Below are positions 45,924 through 54,417 of a stretch of 64,000 nucleotides of DNA, one piece after another (position 1 is the first letter of the stretch; each line of letters begins with the position of its first letter). The position numbers were made by a program, and so were the translations under genes. The notes under the pieces are model-generated. The model did no database searches. It saw only the letters and a program-made list of their open reading frames with translations, and was not told the DNA's origin. The stretch lies in the NCBI RefSeq assembly GCF_039908635.1, contig NZ_CP150918.1, positions 2,406,001 through 2,470,000 on the forward strand. Reading direction: 5' to 3'. Origin of the DNA: Pseudomonas purpurea. Its GTDB lineage: Bacteria; Pseudomonadota; Gammaproteobacteria; Pseudomonadales; Pseudomonadaceae.

Positions 45924-46075
45924 CGCGCCATGTCCTCCAGGAGCCTGCAGTACAGTCGTTCATCCATCGGCATGTGCCCGATCCGGTCTTCGCGCCCCCA
46001 CAACAGCAACGTTGGGGCCTGAATCGCGGCGAGCTTGCCACGAGTACGCGTGCAGTGCCGTGGGCTACCAGACAT
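45920..46075 (-). pseudogene. C-terminal remnant of an alpha/beta-hydrolase, fused out of context before glcD
   Basis: A minus-strand frame ending in a TGA that overlaps the glcD start (ATGA) reads GKLAAIQAPTLLLWGRED followed by RIGHMPMDERLY. This is the sequence around the acidic catalytic position of alpha/beta-hydrolases. Only about 40 homologous codons remain; the core with the nucleophile is absent, and the histidine region is replaced by a short tail (LLEDMAR). The frame opens at an ATG at 46073-46075. It is probably a deletion scar. Translation could still couple to glcD. Confidence 0.6.
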
Positions 46076-46226
46076 TTATAGTCAAACATTGGCGCCCGGG
46101 CCTGTTTCGAGCCGCTGATCGGTGATGGCTATTTGAGGGCGCCCTGATAAACTCCCAGCAATCCCGAATGTATTACCCCGTGTTTCAGGTTCCGTTCAGC
46201 GGCAGCCAACAGGAGCTTTGGCCCCT

Positions 46227-47312
46227 ATGCGAAAAACTGGAGGAAAGGGACTTTCACTGGCCAGGAGGCTGTACACCTCGCGAACCCTGGGGCTGGCCCT
46301 GGGATTAGTCTGCGTGGCGGCGGCCATACGTCCGCTTCATCCACCGGTGTGGGTCTTGGTGCTCATGCTGTTTAACGGTCTGCTCTGGCCGCATGTGGCC
46401 TACCAATGGGCACGCCGCTCACCGACGCCTTATCACGCCGAACACCGCAACCTGCTGATCGATTCGTTCATGGGCGGTTTCTGGGTGGCGGCGATGCAGT
46501 TCAACCCGCTGCCCACGGCCACCTCCTTGTCGATGATGGCGATGAATAACGTGGCCATTGGCGGGCTGCGTTTTTTACTGGCCGGCAGCGTGGCCCAATT
46601 GATGGGCGTCGGCGTCGGGCTGCTGATTTTCACGCCCGCGTTCATCCCGGCCACCAGTCCCGAACAACTGTACGCCTGCCTGCCATTGCTGACGTTGTAT
46701 CCCTTGGCGCTGGGCTGGATCTGCTACCGCCAGGCCCACACCCTGGGTTTGCACAAGCGCGAGTTGCTGGCCCTGAGCCGCACCGACAGCCTGACGGGGC
46801 TGTTGAATCACGGCGCGTGGAAAGATCAACTGGAGATCGAGTTCCAGCGTTGCCAGCGACACCAGCAAGGTGGGGCGATTGCGCTGATCGACATTGATCA
46901 CTTCAAATCGATCAACGACACCTATGGCCATGTCGCCGGAGACATCGTACTGCGGCAACTGAGCAGAATCCTCAAGCAGAACCTGCGCGCCGCTGACCTC
47001 GCTGGCCGATACGGCGGGGACGAATTTTGCGTGATCCTCCCGGATCTGCCCCTGGACAGCGCCGCCCAGGCCATGGATGCACTGCGTGACCGCTTCGCTA
47101 CCCTGGGCTATGAACAGAACCCGGCGCTCAAGGTCAGCCTGAGCATCGGCCTGGCCGCATTCAACCCTGCACACGGCGAAGCGACCTTGTGGCTCAATGA
47201 TGCGGACCAGGCGTTGTACGAGGCCAAAACCACCGGGCGCAACCGGGTGATCTGTCGTGCCGAGAACGATCCACGGCTCGGAGCGAACCGTGGTGCACAA
47301 ATTGTCAACTGA
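46227..47312 (+). CDS. Diguanylate cyclase, MASE2-GGDEF
   Basis: ATG at 46227 is chosen because AGGAG at 46211-46215 is well spaced for it; a TTG at 46218 is too close. The protein has 361 residues. An N-terminal MASE2-type membrane module with several helices lies at about 20-170, with a GGDEF domain at about 180-350. The catalytic motif GGDEF is at 263-267, and an inhibitory-site RxxD (RAAD, 254-257) lies five residues upstream, so product feedback is likely. It makes cyclic di-GMP at the inner membrane, as in AdrA/DgcC-type enzymes. Its end overlaps the convergent small gene by 8 bases. Confidence 0.94.
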   Translation: MRKTGGKGLSLARRLYTSRTLGLALGLVCVAAAIRPLHPPVWVLVLMLFNGLLWPHVAYQWARRSPTPYHAEHRNLLIDSFMGGFWVAAMQFNPLPTATSLSMMAMNNVAIGGLRFLLAGSVAQLMGVGVGLLIFTPAFIPATSPEQLYACLPLLTLYPLALGWICYRQAHTLGLHKRELLALSRTDSLTGLLNHGAWKDQLEIEFQRCQRHQQGGAIALIDIDHFKSINDTYGHVAGDIVLRQLSRILKQNLRAADLAGRYGGDEFCVILPDLPLDSAAQAMDALRDRFATLGYEQNPALKVSLSIGLAAFNPAHGEATLWLNDADQALYEAKTTGRNRVICRAENDPRLGANRGAQIVN

Positions 47313-47502
47313 CGGGACGGTTCTCGGCCCCCTCGGCCTGCCGTTGCCAATACTGTTTGATTGCATGAATGTTGCCCACGTTCAAGCGCGGGGTAGGTCC
47401 CCAGCAATCACTCTCCAGGCTGTTATGGACGGGTGTGCTCAGCACATGGGTGGCGGCACGGAACAACGGAACGCTGCTCCAGTCATGGGTGGTCTTACTC
47501 AT
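47305..47502 (-). CDS. 65-residue peptide of unknown function, last gene of a cupin operon
   Basis: ATG at 47500-47502 has a strong ribosome-binding site (AAGGAAG) seven bases before it, which supports translation. The 65-residue product is soluble, with one cysteine in a DCWGPTPRLNVG segment and a polar C-terminus. There is no signal peptide and no family I recognise. It lies 37 bases after the cupin-like gene on the same strand and overlaps the end of the convergent diguanylate cyclase gene. Its size and placement fit either a peptide substrate of its neighbours or a small accessory protein; nothing in the sequence decides between them. Confidence 0.55.
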   Translation of the reverse strand: MSKTTHDWSSVPLFRAATHVLSTPVHNSLESDCWGPTPRLNVGNIHAIKQYWQRQAEGAENRPVS

Positions 47503-47539
47503 GTCACTTCCTTGTTTTGAGTGATTCGGGTGGCGGTTG

Positions 47540-48181
47540 CTACCCGTGTTCGAGCAGGTGCAGCGCTTGTTCATACAAGGCAACCTCCTGCGTCCCAATA
47601 CCGGCAAAAGTCGGTATGTAGTGTTCATCGAAGCACCAGGCTTGATGCTGGCTTTCCAGCAGTTGTGCATGGATGACCAGGCTCAGCGAGGCTGATAGCC
47701 GTTCGGGCGGCAATTGTCGGTGTACTTCATTGAACGGTTGCATGTGCAGCACTTCGCCCGGGGCCAGTCTGATTTCCCGCACGCTCCCCAACTTTGGGCG
47801 CACGCCTGCCTGCAACGGCTCATCCTGAAGAATCATGCGGCCGACAGATCGATACCCGTCGCCGCTGTAACCCACGCTGTAGATTTCAAAGTCGTGCGTA
47901 TGGTTGAGGTGGTAAATGAAGGTAGCGCTTTCGTCTCGAGACGAAACCGGTAGCCAGAACCCGAGGCGAATAGAAAAAGACGGGTTGTGATGCAGCACAA
48001 AGGCGTAGGCGTTATACAAAAAACTGCGGGTATTGAAGCCTGTTTGTTTCAGGTGTTTGAGCAGATGGTCGCTCAGCAGCGTTCGGTTTTTTGCCAGGTG
48101 GCGAAGGTCATCGATGATGAGCGCCGTATCGTGTGCAAGGTCGTAGTGCTGAAGCCGTTTGACGAAGGTATCCAGTTGCAT
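47540..48181 (-). CDS. Cupin-like protein of unknown function
   Basis: This 213-residue protein has cupin-type metal-ligand spacing: HLNHTHDFE (His94, His96, Glu99) and later LAPGEVLHMQPFN (His146, Asn151), close to the two conserved cupin motifs. The first half is helical. Cupins of this kind often bind Fe(II) and act as dioxygenases or isomerases, but no specific family is recognisable, so no reaction is proposed. The start is ATG at 48179-48181, nine bases after the stop of the upstream gene. It belongs to a three-gene operon with the 256-residue protein and the 65-residue peptide. Confidence 0.7.
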   Translation of the reverse strand: MQLDTFVKRLQHYDLAHDTALIIDDLRHLAKNRTLLSDHLLKHLKQTGFNTRSFLYNAYAFVLHHNPSFSIRLGFWLPVSSRDESATFIYHLNHTHDFEIYSVGYSGDGYRSVGRMILQDEPLQAGVRPKLGSVREIRLAPGEVLHMQPFNEVHRQLPPERLSASLSLVIHAQLLESQHQAWCFDEHYIPTFAGIGTQEVALYEQALHLLEHG

Positions 48182-48190
48182 GGCGTGGCC

Positions 48191-48961
48191 TCAGATCCGT
48201 TCCAGTAGCGTGTTGAGCCTGGGGTTGTGATGCTTCCCGAGCATCCTGACGTACTGTTGTGCCCGGTTCGGGCTGGCGTGGTGAATCTGTTGGAATGCCT
48301 TCCAGGCGACGCCGGGGTGGTAGTGGTAAATCAGTTCTTCGGCGACCTGGAAGGTGTGGGGGTCTGCGACGCCTTCCAGCAGTTCCAGGCAGGTGAGAAA
48401 GCGGGCGGCGCTATCATCGGCTGGAAACCAACCGGTTTTTTGCAAGGTCGAGCGATCAAATACCTGAATGTCCGCGGTTTTGTCGGGAAAGTTGAAACTG
48501 GCGATGACCCCGGCGTTCTCCTGACCGTCCGAAGTCTGCTCAAACAATTCATGCGCGCCGTTGATGTGCACGGGATGCCGAGCGTCGACCACCACGTGTT
48601 CATGGCGCGTCAGGCATTCACCTTCGATACGGTAGCGGGTAATGGCATAGGCGTGCGGTTGGAGGGCGAACAGCACGCAGTGCCCGGGCACCGAGTACAA
48701 CTGCGCCGCTGCGCCTAACCCCGGCACCTTGATGCTCACGTTACCTCGGGACGAGGAAGCAAGGGTGATGGTGCCGGCCTGGCAGTTGGTTCTACTCATG
48801 ATCGCCCCACGGCGAGTCCAGGGACTTGAGGACTTCGGGTCGGTCGCTAATTGCCGCAGCCACTGCCTCACCTCACGGGACAGGTCGATGAACCGTATGC
48901 GGTCCCTGATTTGTGGCGGTGACAGGTCGCTGCCGAGTAAGGACATCATCATGGCGTGCAC
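48191..48961 (-). CDS. Hypothetical protein, possible cupin-related partner
   Basis: The protein is up to 256 residues long. The first 50 residues look like genuine protein (RDRIRFIDLSREVRQWLRQL), so the upstream start at 48961 or one of the ATG codons just inside it is preferred over the internal methionine at residue 55. A central histidine-rich strand region (CLTRHEHVVVDARHPVHING) could be a metal site in a beta-barrel. The C-terminal 70 residues are helical (LELLEGVADPHTFQVAEELI). No family is recognised. It heads the small operon, 193 bases downstream of the vitamin B12 uptake genes on the same strand. Confidence 0.6.
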   Translation of the reverse strand: MHAMMMSLLGSDLSPPQIRDRIRFIDLSREVRQWLRQLATDPKSSSPWTRRGAIMSRTNCQAGTITLASSSRGNVSIKVPGLGAAAQLYSVPGHCVLFALQPHAYAITRYRIEGECLTRHEHVVVDARHPVHINGAHELFEQTSDGQENAGVIASFNFPDKTADIQVFDRSTLQKTGWFPADDSAARFLTCLELLEGVADPHTFQVAEELIYHYHPGVAWKAFQQIHHASPNRAQQYVRMLGKHHNPRLNTLLERI

Positions 48962-49154
48962 TCAGGGCGGGTGGAATTCACCTGAATGTTAGGCAGTGTG
49001 CAGCTCCGTCGACTAGGCGATCAGTCTTTATCGGGGAGGCGAAGCGTCGCTTTGTCAGGTCTGATTTTCGTCCTGAGGAAGGGCAGTAAGGCGTCGGAAG
49101 CCTTGAACCGCGGCGAGGGAAATATCACCTGGAACCGGCCAGCCCACGCGTCGA

Positions 49155-50069
49155 TCAGTCCAGTGCATTGAGTTTCCTCGTCAGTTCCAGCACGACCTGG
49201 CCACTGGTCGGGGTCGGCAGCAGATGGGCGAATGGAATGTCGATGATCCGGTTCGCCTTCACTGCCCGCAGTTGCGACAACGCCGGATCATGCTTGAGCA
49301 GGTAGCGTTTGCGGCTGGCCGGGGACCACACGGCGTCGGCCAGCAGGATCACATCGGGGTCGTATTTGAGCAGGGTTTCACTGCTGACCATCAGGCGCGC
49401 GACATCCACATCGGCGAAGGTGTTACGCGCCCCGGCGGCCTCCAGCAGGGTGCTCACGAATCCGCGTTTGCCTTCGCTGTCCAGGCCGTTGACTTCGCTG
49501 TCGAGGTAGAACACCGACAAGGGCTTTTCGGTGCTGCGCAACGCGCCGGCGCGGGCCAGGTCGGCGTCCAGTGCCGCGCTCAGTGCCAGTGCCTGATCCG
49601 GCCGTTGCACCAGGGCGCCGAGGGTGTGCAGGTCGCGGCGGATATGCCCGAAATAATCCAGCGAATGCCCTTCGCAGGCCGACTCCAGCAAGTAACTGGC
49701 GACGCCGTTGTCTGCCAGCACCGGCCGTGAACTCATGTGTTGGCGAAACGCCGAGGCGAAGCCACCGACCAGCAAATCGGCGCGCTGGGTGTAAAGCACT
49801 TCGGCCGAAGGGTAGAGCTGGGAGATCACCGGGATACCGCGATAGGTGCCGTGCTCGATGGCCTGGCCGTCATCGTCGATGTAGGCGACGCCGATCAGGG
49901 ACGGGCCGGCACCCAGAGCCAGCAACGTGTCGGCGCTGTGCTGATTGAGCGCGATGATGCGCTGGGGGGCGTGGTCGAGCGTCCAGGTTTGCCCGCAGTT
50001 GTCGTAGGTTTGGGCCATGACCGGCAGCGCACCGCCGAGCAGCAGGCACGTCAGCAGGGTGTTACGCAT
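49155..50069 (-). CDS. Periplasmic substrate-binding protein, BtuF/FepB-like
   Basis: The protein has 304 residues with a Sec signal peptide (MRNTLLTCLLLGGALPVMAQ). The mature part is a two-lobed metal-chelate binding protein (PQRIIALNQHSADTLLALGA, then ADLLVGG and PDVILLADAVWSP). It overlaps the end of the ferredoxin-like gene by 8 bases and lies in the operon controlled by the cobalamin riboswitch, so the ligand is probably a corrinoid, although the family also binds iron chelates. No permease or ATPase gene of an ABC importer follows it; the membrane partners must be encoded elsewhere. Confidence 0.85.
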   Translation of the reverse strand: MRNTLLTCLLLGGALPVMAQTYDNCGQTWTLDHAPQRIIALNQHSADTLLALGAGPSLIGVAYIDDDGQAIEHGTYRGIPVISQLYPSAEVLYTQRADLLVGGFASAFRQHMSSRPVLADNGVASYLLESACEGHSLDYFGHIRRDLHTLGALVQRPDQALALSAALDADLARAGALRSTEKPLSVFYLDSEVNGLDSEGKRGFVSTLLEAAGARNTFADVDVARLMVSSETLLKYDPDVILLADAVWSPASRKRYLLKHDPALSQLRAVKANRIIDIPFAHLLPTPTSGQVVLELTRKLNALD

Positions 50070-50805
50070 CCGGTTTGCCTCCGTTCGGTGGGCGGATCAG
50101 CAAGGTCTCGGCCACGTTACCGCCGAGCAAATGCATGTTCACCAGATGCTCTACGTCGTCATCATGCCGCACCCGATACCAGCAGCCGTCCGGGTGCACG
50201 GTCAGCACCGGCCCCAGGTTGCAGGGGAACTGGCACGCGGTGCGGGTCAGCAACACGCCGCCAGGCGTTTCGATCAGGTCATGCTTGAGCAGCGCCCGGC
50301 GCAAGGCTTTCCACAAGGGCAGCGCTCCCCGACGCACGCAGCGCGGGCCGGTGCAGAGGAACACCTGGCGGGCATGGTCGGGGATTGTCGACCAGCCAGG
50401 GTCGCTCGGCACCGCGCCGACGTTGTCGCACGGCAAGTGGCGGTCGGTCTGCCCGATACTGGCCCATGCCGCGTGGGCATCCAGCCCACGGCGCCCGAGT
50501 GCCGATCCGGTGACCCAGAAGCGTGGCGCCTGAGGATGAGCCTGGGCGATGCGCCCGAGCTCATCGCGCAGCCAGTCCAGGTAGGCACCGTCCGAGGTCG
50601 GTTCAAGGTCGACCACCAGACGATTGCCCGCCCCCGGTTGACGCAGTGTGCGCCACAGCTCTTCGAAACCGTCGAGGGTGTCGATGATCTGTGTGCCGCC
50701 CGCGTCAGTGTGCAGCGCTTGAAGATCACGGCGGAAGGCTTCGCCCGTGGCCCCGCTGGCCAGCCCGGGGCCGACGAACAGGACGTCTTGATAATCGCTG
50801 TGCAT
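50062..50805 (-). CDS. Thioredoxin-fold (2Fe-2S) ferredoxin-like protein of the B12 operon
   Basis: The ATG at 50803-50805 is chosen because AGGGA precedes it by about ten bases; the frame can be extended to a TTG. The product has 247 residues. The C-terminal half contains FLCTGPRCVRRGA and LLTRTACQFPCNLGP, the four-cysteine pattern of thioredoxin-like 2Fe-2S ferredoxins (CX4C then CX3C). The N-terminal half resembles CbiX-like chelatase folds only loosely (VLFVGPGLASG). It lies between btuB and the binding-protein gene, so a role in reduction or handling of an incoming corrinoid is possible but unproven. Confidence 0.8.
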   Translation of the reverse strand: MHSDYQDVLFVGPGLASGATGEAFRRDLQALHTDAGGTQIIDTLDGFEELWRTLRQPGAGNRLVVDLEPTSDGAYLDWLRDELGRIAQAHPQAPRFWVTGSALGRRGLDAHAAWASIGQTDRHLPCDNVGAVPSDPGWSTIPDHARQVFLCTGPRCVRRGALPLWKALRRALLKHDLIETPGGVLLTRTACQFPCNLGPVLTVHPDGCWYRVRHDDDVEHLVNMHLLGGNVAETLLIRPPNGGKPDA

Positions 50806-50819
50806 GTCGGGTTTTTCCC

Positions 50820-52799
50820 TCAAAACCGGTACGTGTAGCGGATTTCGCTGGTGAAGGGCCGTCCGAGGTTTTCTACCTGGGGGCTGCCGGTGGTCATGCT
50901 GGTGGCGTAGTCACGGTCGAACAGGTTTTCCACCAGCAGGCTCACGCGATGCTGGTGGGCGCTGTCGAGGTAGCGATAGGCATCGGCGTCGACCACCGAG
51001 TAATGGCCGTAATCGACGTCCCGCGAGCTGACCACGTCGCGGATGTAGCGAATCGCACCGCCGGCGCCCCACATCCGGTCGTCCGACTCAAACCCCAGGC
51101 GCGAACGGGCGAAGAAACTCGGGATGTTGCTGAGGGTTACGCCGTTACGCGATTCGACAAGGTTGCGGGTCATGTCCGCCGAGAGGTTCCAGCGGTCGTC
51201 GAGTTGCCATTTGGCATCGGCCTCGACGCCCCGGACGTTGATCTCGCCTTCACCGTTGGTCCATTGCACGCCGTCAAGGGTGATCAGGTCGGTGATGTCA
51301 CGCCGAAACCCGGTGACGCTGGCGCTGAACTCGCGGTCCAGCAGTGCGCCCTTGTAGTCCAGGCCCAGTTCGGCGTTGCGGCTTTTCTCGGGCTTGAGGT
51401 TGCGGTTGCCCATCTCATCCCCTGGCTCGTTGACGAACAGTTGCTCGGCGTTCGGCAGTTTGTAAGCGGTGCCGAACTGGCCGCGCAGTTGCCAGTTGTC
51501 GGTCAGGTCATACAACGACGTGAGCATGCCCACCGTGGCGCTGTCGCCGCCGCTCATGCTTTCGTGGCGCACGCCGATGCTCGGGTGCCAGTCGGGCAGG
51601 GCGTCGATGACCGGACGCAATTGGGTGTACAGGGCGTGGGCCTGGGCCTTGTTGTTGTCGATCACCAACACATCGTCCTGGCCCTTGAACCATTGGTTGT
51701 CCGAGCCGAACACCAGCACATGGCCTCCCGGCAATTGCGCCTTGCCTTCGGCTTGCACGCCCCAGTCGGTGAAACCCCAGTAATCGTTGTCGTTCACCAC
51801 GCGAGTGCCGCCACCGGGCAGGTTGTTGATGCGGGTGTAACGGGTGTCCCAGTCGTTGACGTGGCCCTTGATGAAGTAGCTCAGTTGTTCGCTCAGGCGC
51901 TGTTCGAAGGTCGCGGTGGCGATCTGTTGCACCCGGTCGTTGGTGGTCTTTCTGTTGTGGGTGGGGCGGGCAAAATCCAGGTTGGCGTCGGCGTACTGGT
52001 AGAACAGCTCCAACCGCGAATCATCACCGAAAGCCTGGGTCGCCTTGGCGCCGAGGGTGGTGACTTCATAGGAACGTTTTTTGTCGCTGACGGTGCTGCT
52101 CATGTCTTTGCTGCGGTACGGCTGATAGCCGTCGGAAACGTTGTGGCTGACGTACGCCAGCAAACCGAGGTCGCCGAAGCCGTTACTGAAAATCTTCTCG
52201 GCACGGGCGTTGCCGCTGCGGCCCATGAAGCTGTCCAGCCCCAGGTTGACCTCGCCGGAAGCTTCACGGGTCTGGGCGCTGCGGGTGACGATGTTGATCA
52301 CCCCGGCGACTGCCTGGGTGCCGAACAACAGACTTTGCCCGCCCTTGAGCACTTCGATGCGCTCGATGGCGTTGGCCGGCAGGGTGTCGAGGTAGAGACC
52401 GCCGTACAGGCGATTGTTCAGGCGCACACCGTCGAGCAGGATCAAGGTGTCGTCGTTGCGCCCGCCCAGCAGCGAGTAAGTGCCGTAGTCGAAGGGGCCG
52501 TTCTTCGGTGCGACGTACAGGCCGGGAACGGACATCTGCAACACGCGGCTGATATCGGCGCTGGGGCCGGCGCGTTCGATCTGCTCGCGATTGATGATCT
52601 CGACCTTGCTGCCGAAACGCGCCATCTCGGCGACGGTGGTGGACTCCACCGAGGGCGCGCTGACTATCTGTTGATCGAGGGTCATGGCCGTTTCACCGGC
52701 CAGCAACGCCGGGCTGAACAGGCAGCCGAGCAGGGCGCTACAGGCGCCGAACAGCGCAGGACGAGGGGCCTGGGCGTAAAGGGATTGAATCTGAGTCAT
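50820..52799 (-). CDS. btuB: TonB-dependent vitamin B12 receptor, BtuB-type
   Basis: The ATG at 52797-52799 gives a signal peptide and 659 residues; the longer open frame is ignored because the extra 33 codons lack receptor character and lie in the leader. A plug domain follows (VEIINREQIERAGPSADISR, then LILLDGVRLNN and IERIEVLKGGQSLLFG), then a 22-strand barrel ending in YTYRF, the usual terminal aromatic residue. A cobalamin riboswitch lies about 110 bases upstream on the same strand, which strongly supports cobalamin or another corrinoid as ligand. Expression should fall when cobalamin is abundant. The next gene starts about 15 bases after its stop. Confidence 0.93.
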   Translation of the reverse strand: MTQIQSLYAQAPRPALFGACSALLGCLFSPALLAGETAMTLDQQIVSAPSVESTTVAEMARFGSKVEIINREQIERAGPSADISRVLQMSVPGLYVAPKNGPFDYGTYSLLGGRNDDTLILLDGVRLNNRLYGGLYLDTLPANAIERIEVLKGGQSLLFGTQAVAGVINIVTRSAQTREASGEVNLGLDSFMGRSGNARAEKIFSNGFGDLGLLAYVSHNVSDGYQPYRSKDMSSTVSDKKRSYEVTTLGAKATQAFGDDSRLELFYQYADANLDFARPTHNRKTTNDRVQQIATATFEQRLSEQLSYFIKGHVNDWDTRYTRINNLPGGGTRVVNDNDYWGFTDWGVQAEGKAQLPGGHVLVFGSDNQWFKGQDDVLVIDNNKAQAHALYTQLRPVIDALPDWHPSIGVRHESMSGGDSATVGMLTSLYDLTDNWQLRGQFGTAYKLPNAEQLFVNEPGDEMGNRNLKPEKSRNAELGLDYKGALLDREFSASVTGFRRDITDLITLDGVQWTNGEGEINVRGVEADAKWQLDDRWNLSADMTRNLVESRNGVTLSNIPSFFARSRLGFESDDRMWGAGGAIRYIRDVVSSRDVDYGHYSVVDADAYRYLDSAHQHRVSLLVENLFDRDYATSMTTGSPQVENLGRPFTSEIRYTYRF

Positions 52800-52905
52800 T
52801 GTTGGTCTTCTCGAAAAAAATCTTCGCAGAAGCACGCAGGAGAAAGTACCGGACACGCGCCAATACCGGCCCATGCCCGCCCACCGCAGGTTTGCCAAAC
52901 AGAAA

Positions 52906-53085
52906 TTCCAGGCCGGTCTCCGGGCTTGCGAGGCTGGACACGTTCACCTTCCCGGACCTGGGCCCAGTGGTGTATCGAACGCGTCACTCGCTTACCGTTG
53001 CGGGGGCAGCACCGGACTAACCCTTGAGGGGCGCACCGGTTTCCCGTTTCACCTCATGCACGGCGGCATGAGGCACCTGAAACTG
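52906..53085 (-). ncRNA. Cobalamin riboswitch
   Basis: Read on the minus strand, the core is clear: GGTGCC near the 5' end, GGGAAACCGGTG, then AGTCCGGTGCTGCCCCCGCA, ACGGTAAGCGAG, CACCACTGG (the CCACTG B12-box element), GGGAAGGTG, and AGCCCGGAGACCGGCC closing the domain. This is the consensus order of the AdoCbl riboswitch family. It lies just upstream of btuB, and the operon continues with the ferredoxin-like and binding-protein genes. Ends are approximate. Confidence 0.95.
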
Positions 53086-53105
53086 GGCGGCATCTGAACA
53101 CTCGC

Positions 53106-53324
53106 ATGACCGTTCGTCAACTTCGGCTGGTCGATGAGCGGTGCCTATGCGCCAACAATTGCCCGTACTGCGTCGGCTCGCACACGGCAGCGGCGCGCAA
53201 GGCGTGGATGACGCACGACATGTTCGGCGAGTTGCAGGCCGTGGTGGGCATGGCCAACGAAACCAACCGCCTGGCCAACGGTTACCGCGTGCCGCTGGAG
53301 GACGCCTTCACGCTCGCTGACTAG
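53106..53324 (+). pseudogene. AhpD/carboxymuconolactone decarboxylase-family remnant
   Basis: The frame encodes NNCPYCVGSHTAAARKAWM followed by ELQAVVGMANETNRLANGY, the C-terminal half of an AhpD-like alkylhydroperoxidase with the redox CPYC motif and the following histidine. The normal N-terminal half is absent: homology begins about residue 16, right after the riboswitch of the divergent btuB operon. No ribosome-binding site is clear. Its TAG overlaps the stop of the convergent aruG. It is best read as a truncated relic, though the CxxC-H motif is intact. Confidence 0.7.
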
Positions 53325-54359
53325 GCCGCAGCGGCGTGTTGCTGCTGTTTGAGCAACGGTACGGCGCGCACTGAATTGCCCGGTTGCAGTTGCAGGCGTT
53401 TGGCGGTCAGGCGGTCCACCAGCAGGTGCCCGCCGACCAGCCGCGCTCGGGCCGCAGTGATTCGGCAGTTCTCCAGGCGCCGGTTGTGGATCAACCACAT
53501 CGGCGCATCGTCATCAGGCATGCCGACGGCCAGCGTCAACGTCTGGCTGTCACGCACGGTGCGCACGTTCGAGACCTGGGCTTCGATCACCGGGCCGCCG
53601 TCAAAGATGTCGATGTAGCCCTGATGGGAAAAACCTTCGGCGCTGAGGATCTTCATCGCAGGTTCGGTGTTGCTGTGGGCCTTGCCGATCACGGCCTGGG
53701 CCTGTTCGGTGAGCAGGCAGGTGTAGAGCGGCTGGCGCGGCATCAATTCGGCAATGAACGGCTTGTTGCCCAGGCCCGAGAGGTGATCGGCCTGGCTGAA
53801 ATCCATCTTGAAGAAATGCCGGCCCACACTGTCCCAGAACGGTGAGCAGCCATGTTCATCGGCGCGTCCGCGCAGTTCGGCGATGAGCTTCTTGCCGAAC
53901 AGATGCGGGAATTCGGCCACGAACAGCAAACGTCCCAGCGACAACAAACGACCGTTATGACCCACGCGTTGGTCGGGGCGCAGGAACAGCGAGCAGATTT
54001 CCGATTGACCGGTCATTTCGTTGTTGAGGAACAGCGTCGGAATCTGCCGCTGGATGCCCAGGTCGGGCGATGAACTGATGGTCATGCCCAAGCGATAGTT
54101 GTACCAGGGCTCGCGCAGGCCGACTGCGCCTGTCAGCGCACTGATGCCGATGACTTGCTGATCGTCGTCTTCGAGCACGAACAGGTAATCCGCATCGGCC
54201 CGCTCGACCTGTTCGGCAAAGGTGCGCTGGGCCCAGCGTACCCGGTGGCCCCAGGCGCTCTTCGTTAGCCGGCAGGGTGGTGATCCCCGGGCCCGCCCGT
54301 TGTGCCAACGCCATCAAGGCCGGGATATCGGTCACGCGAACCGGACGTACGATCATCAT
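53321..54359 (-). pseudogene. aruG: Arginine N-succinyltransferase subunit beta, apparent +1 frameshift
   Basis: The gene starts at ATG 54357-54359 (MMIVRPVRVTDIPALMALAQ) with GGAG just upstream. After PANEERLG the frame is lost: the plus-strand run CCCC at 54249-54252 has one base more than expected. Removing it restores HRVRWAQRTFAEQVERADAD and then the rest of the subunit to 53321, about 345 residues in all. The remaining frame includes the expected GISALTGAVGLREPWYNYRL. The AruFG heterodimer succinylates arginine (and ornithine) in the AST catabolic pathway. The break could be a sequencing error. The other AST genes (aruC, aruD, aruB, aruE) are not adjacent. Confidence 0.88.
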
Positions 54360-54417
54360 GCAGCTCCTTCATCGCGCCCGTCCGGGCGCTGTGGTTCGGT
54401 GCGGTGCCGGGCCTGAT

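Noticed and set aside
50691..53027. 778-codon plus-strand open frame across btuB
   Set aside because: It is antisense to a clear TonB-dependent receptor and runs through the cobalamin riboswitch; no domain is recognisable.
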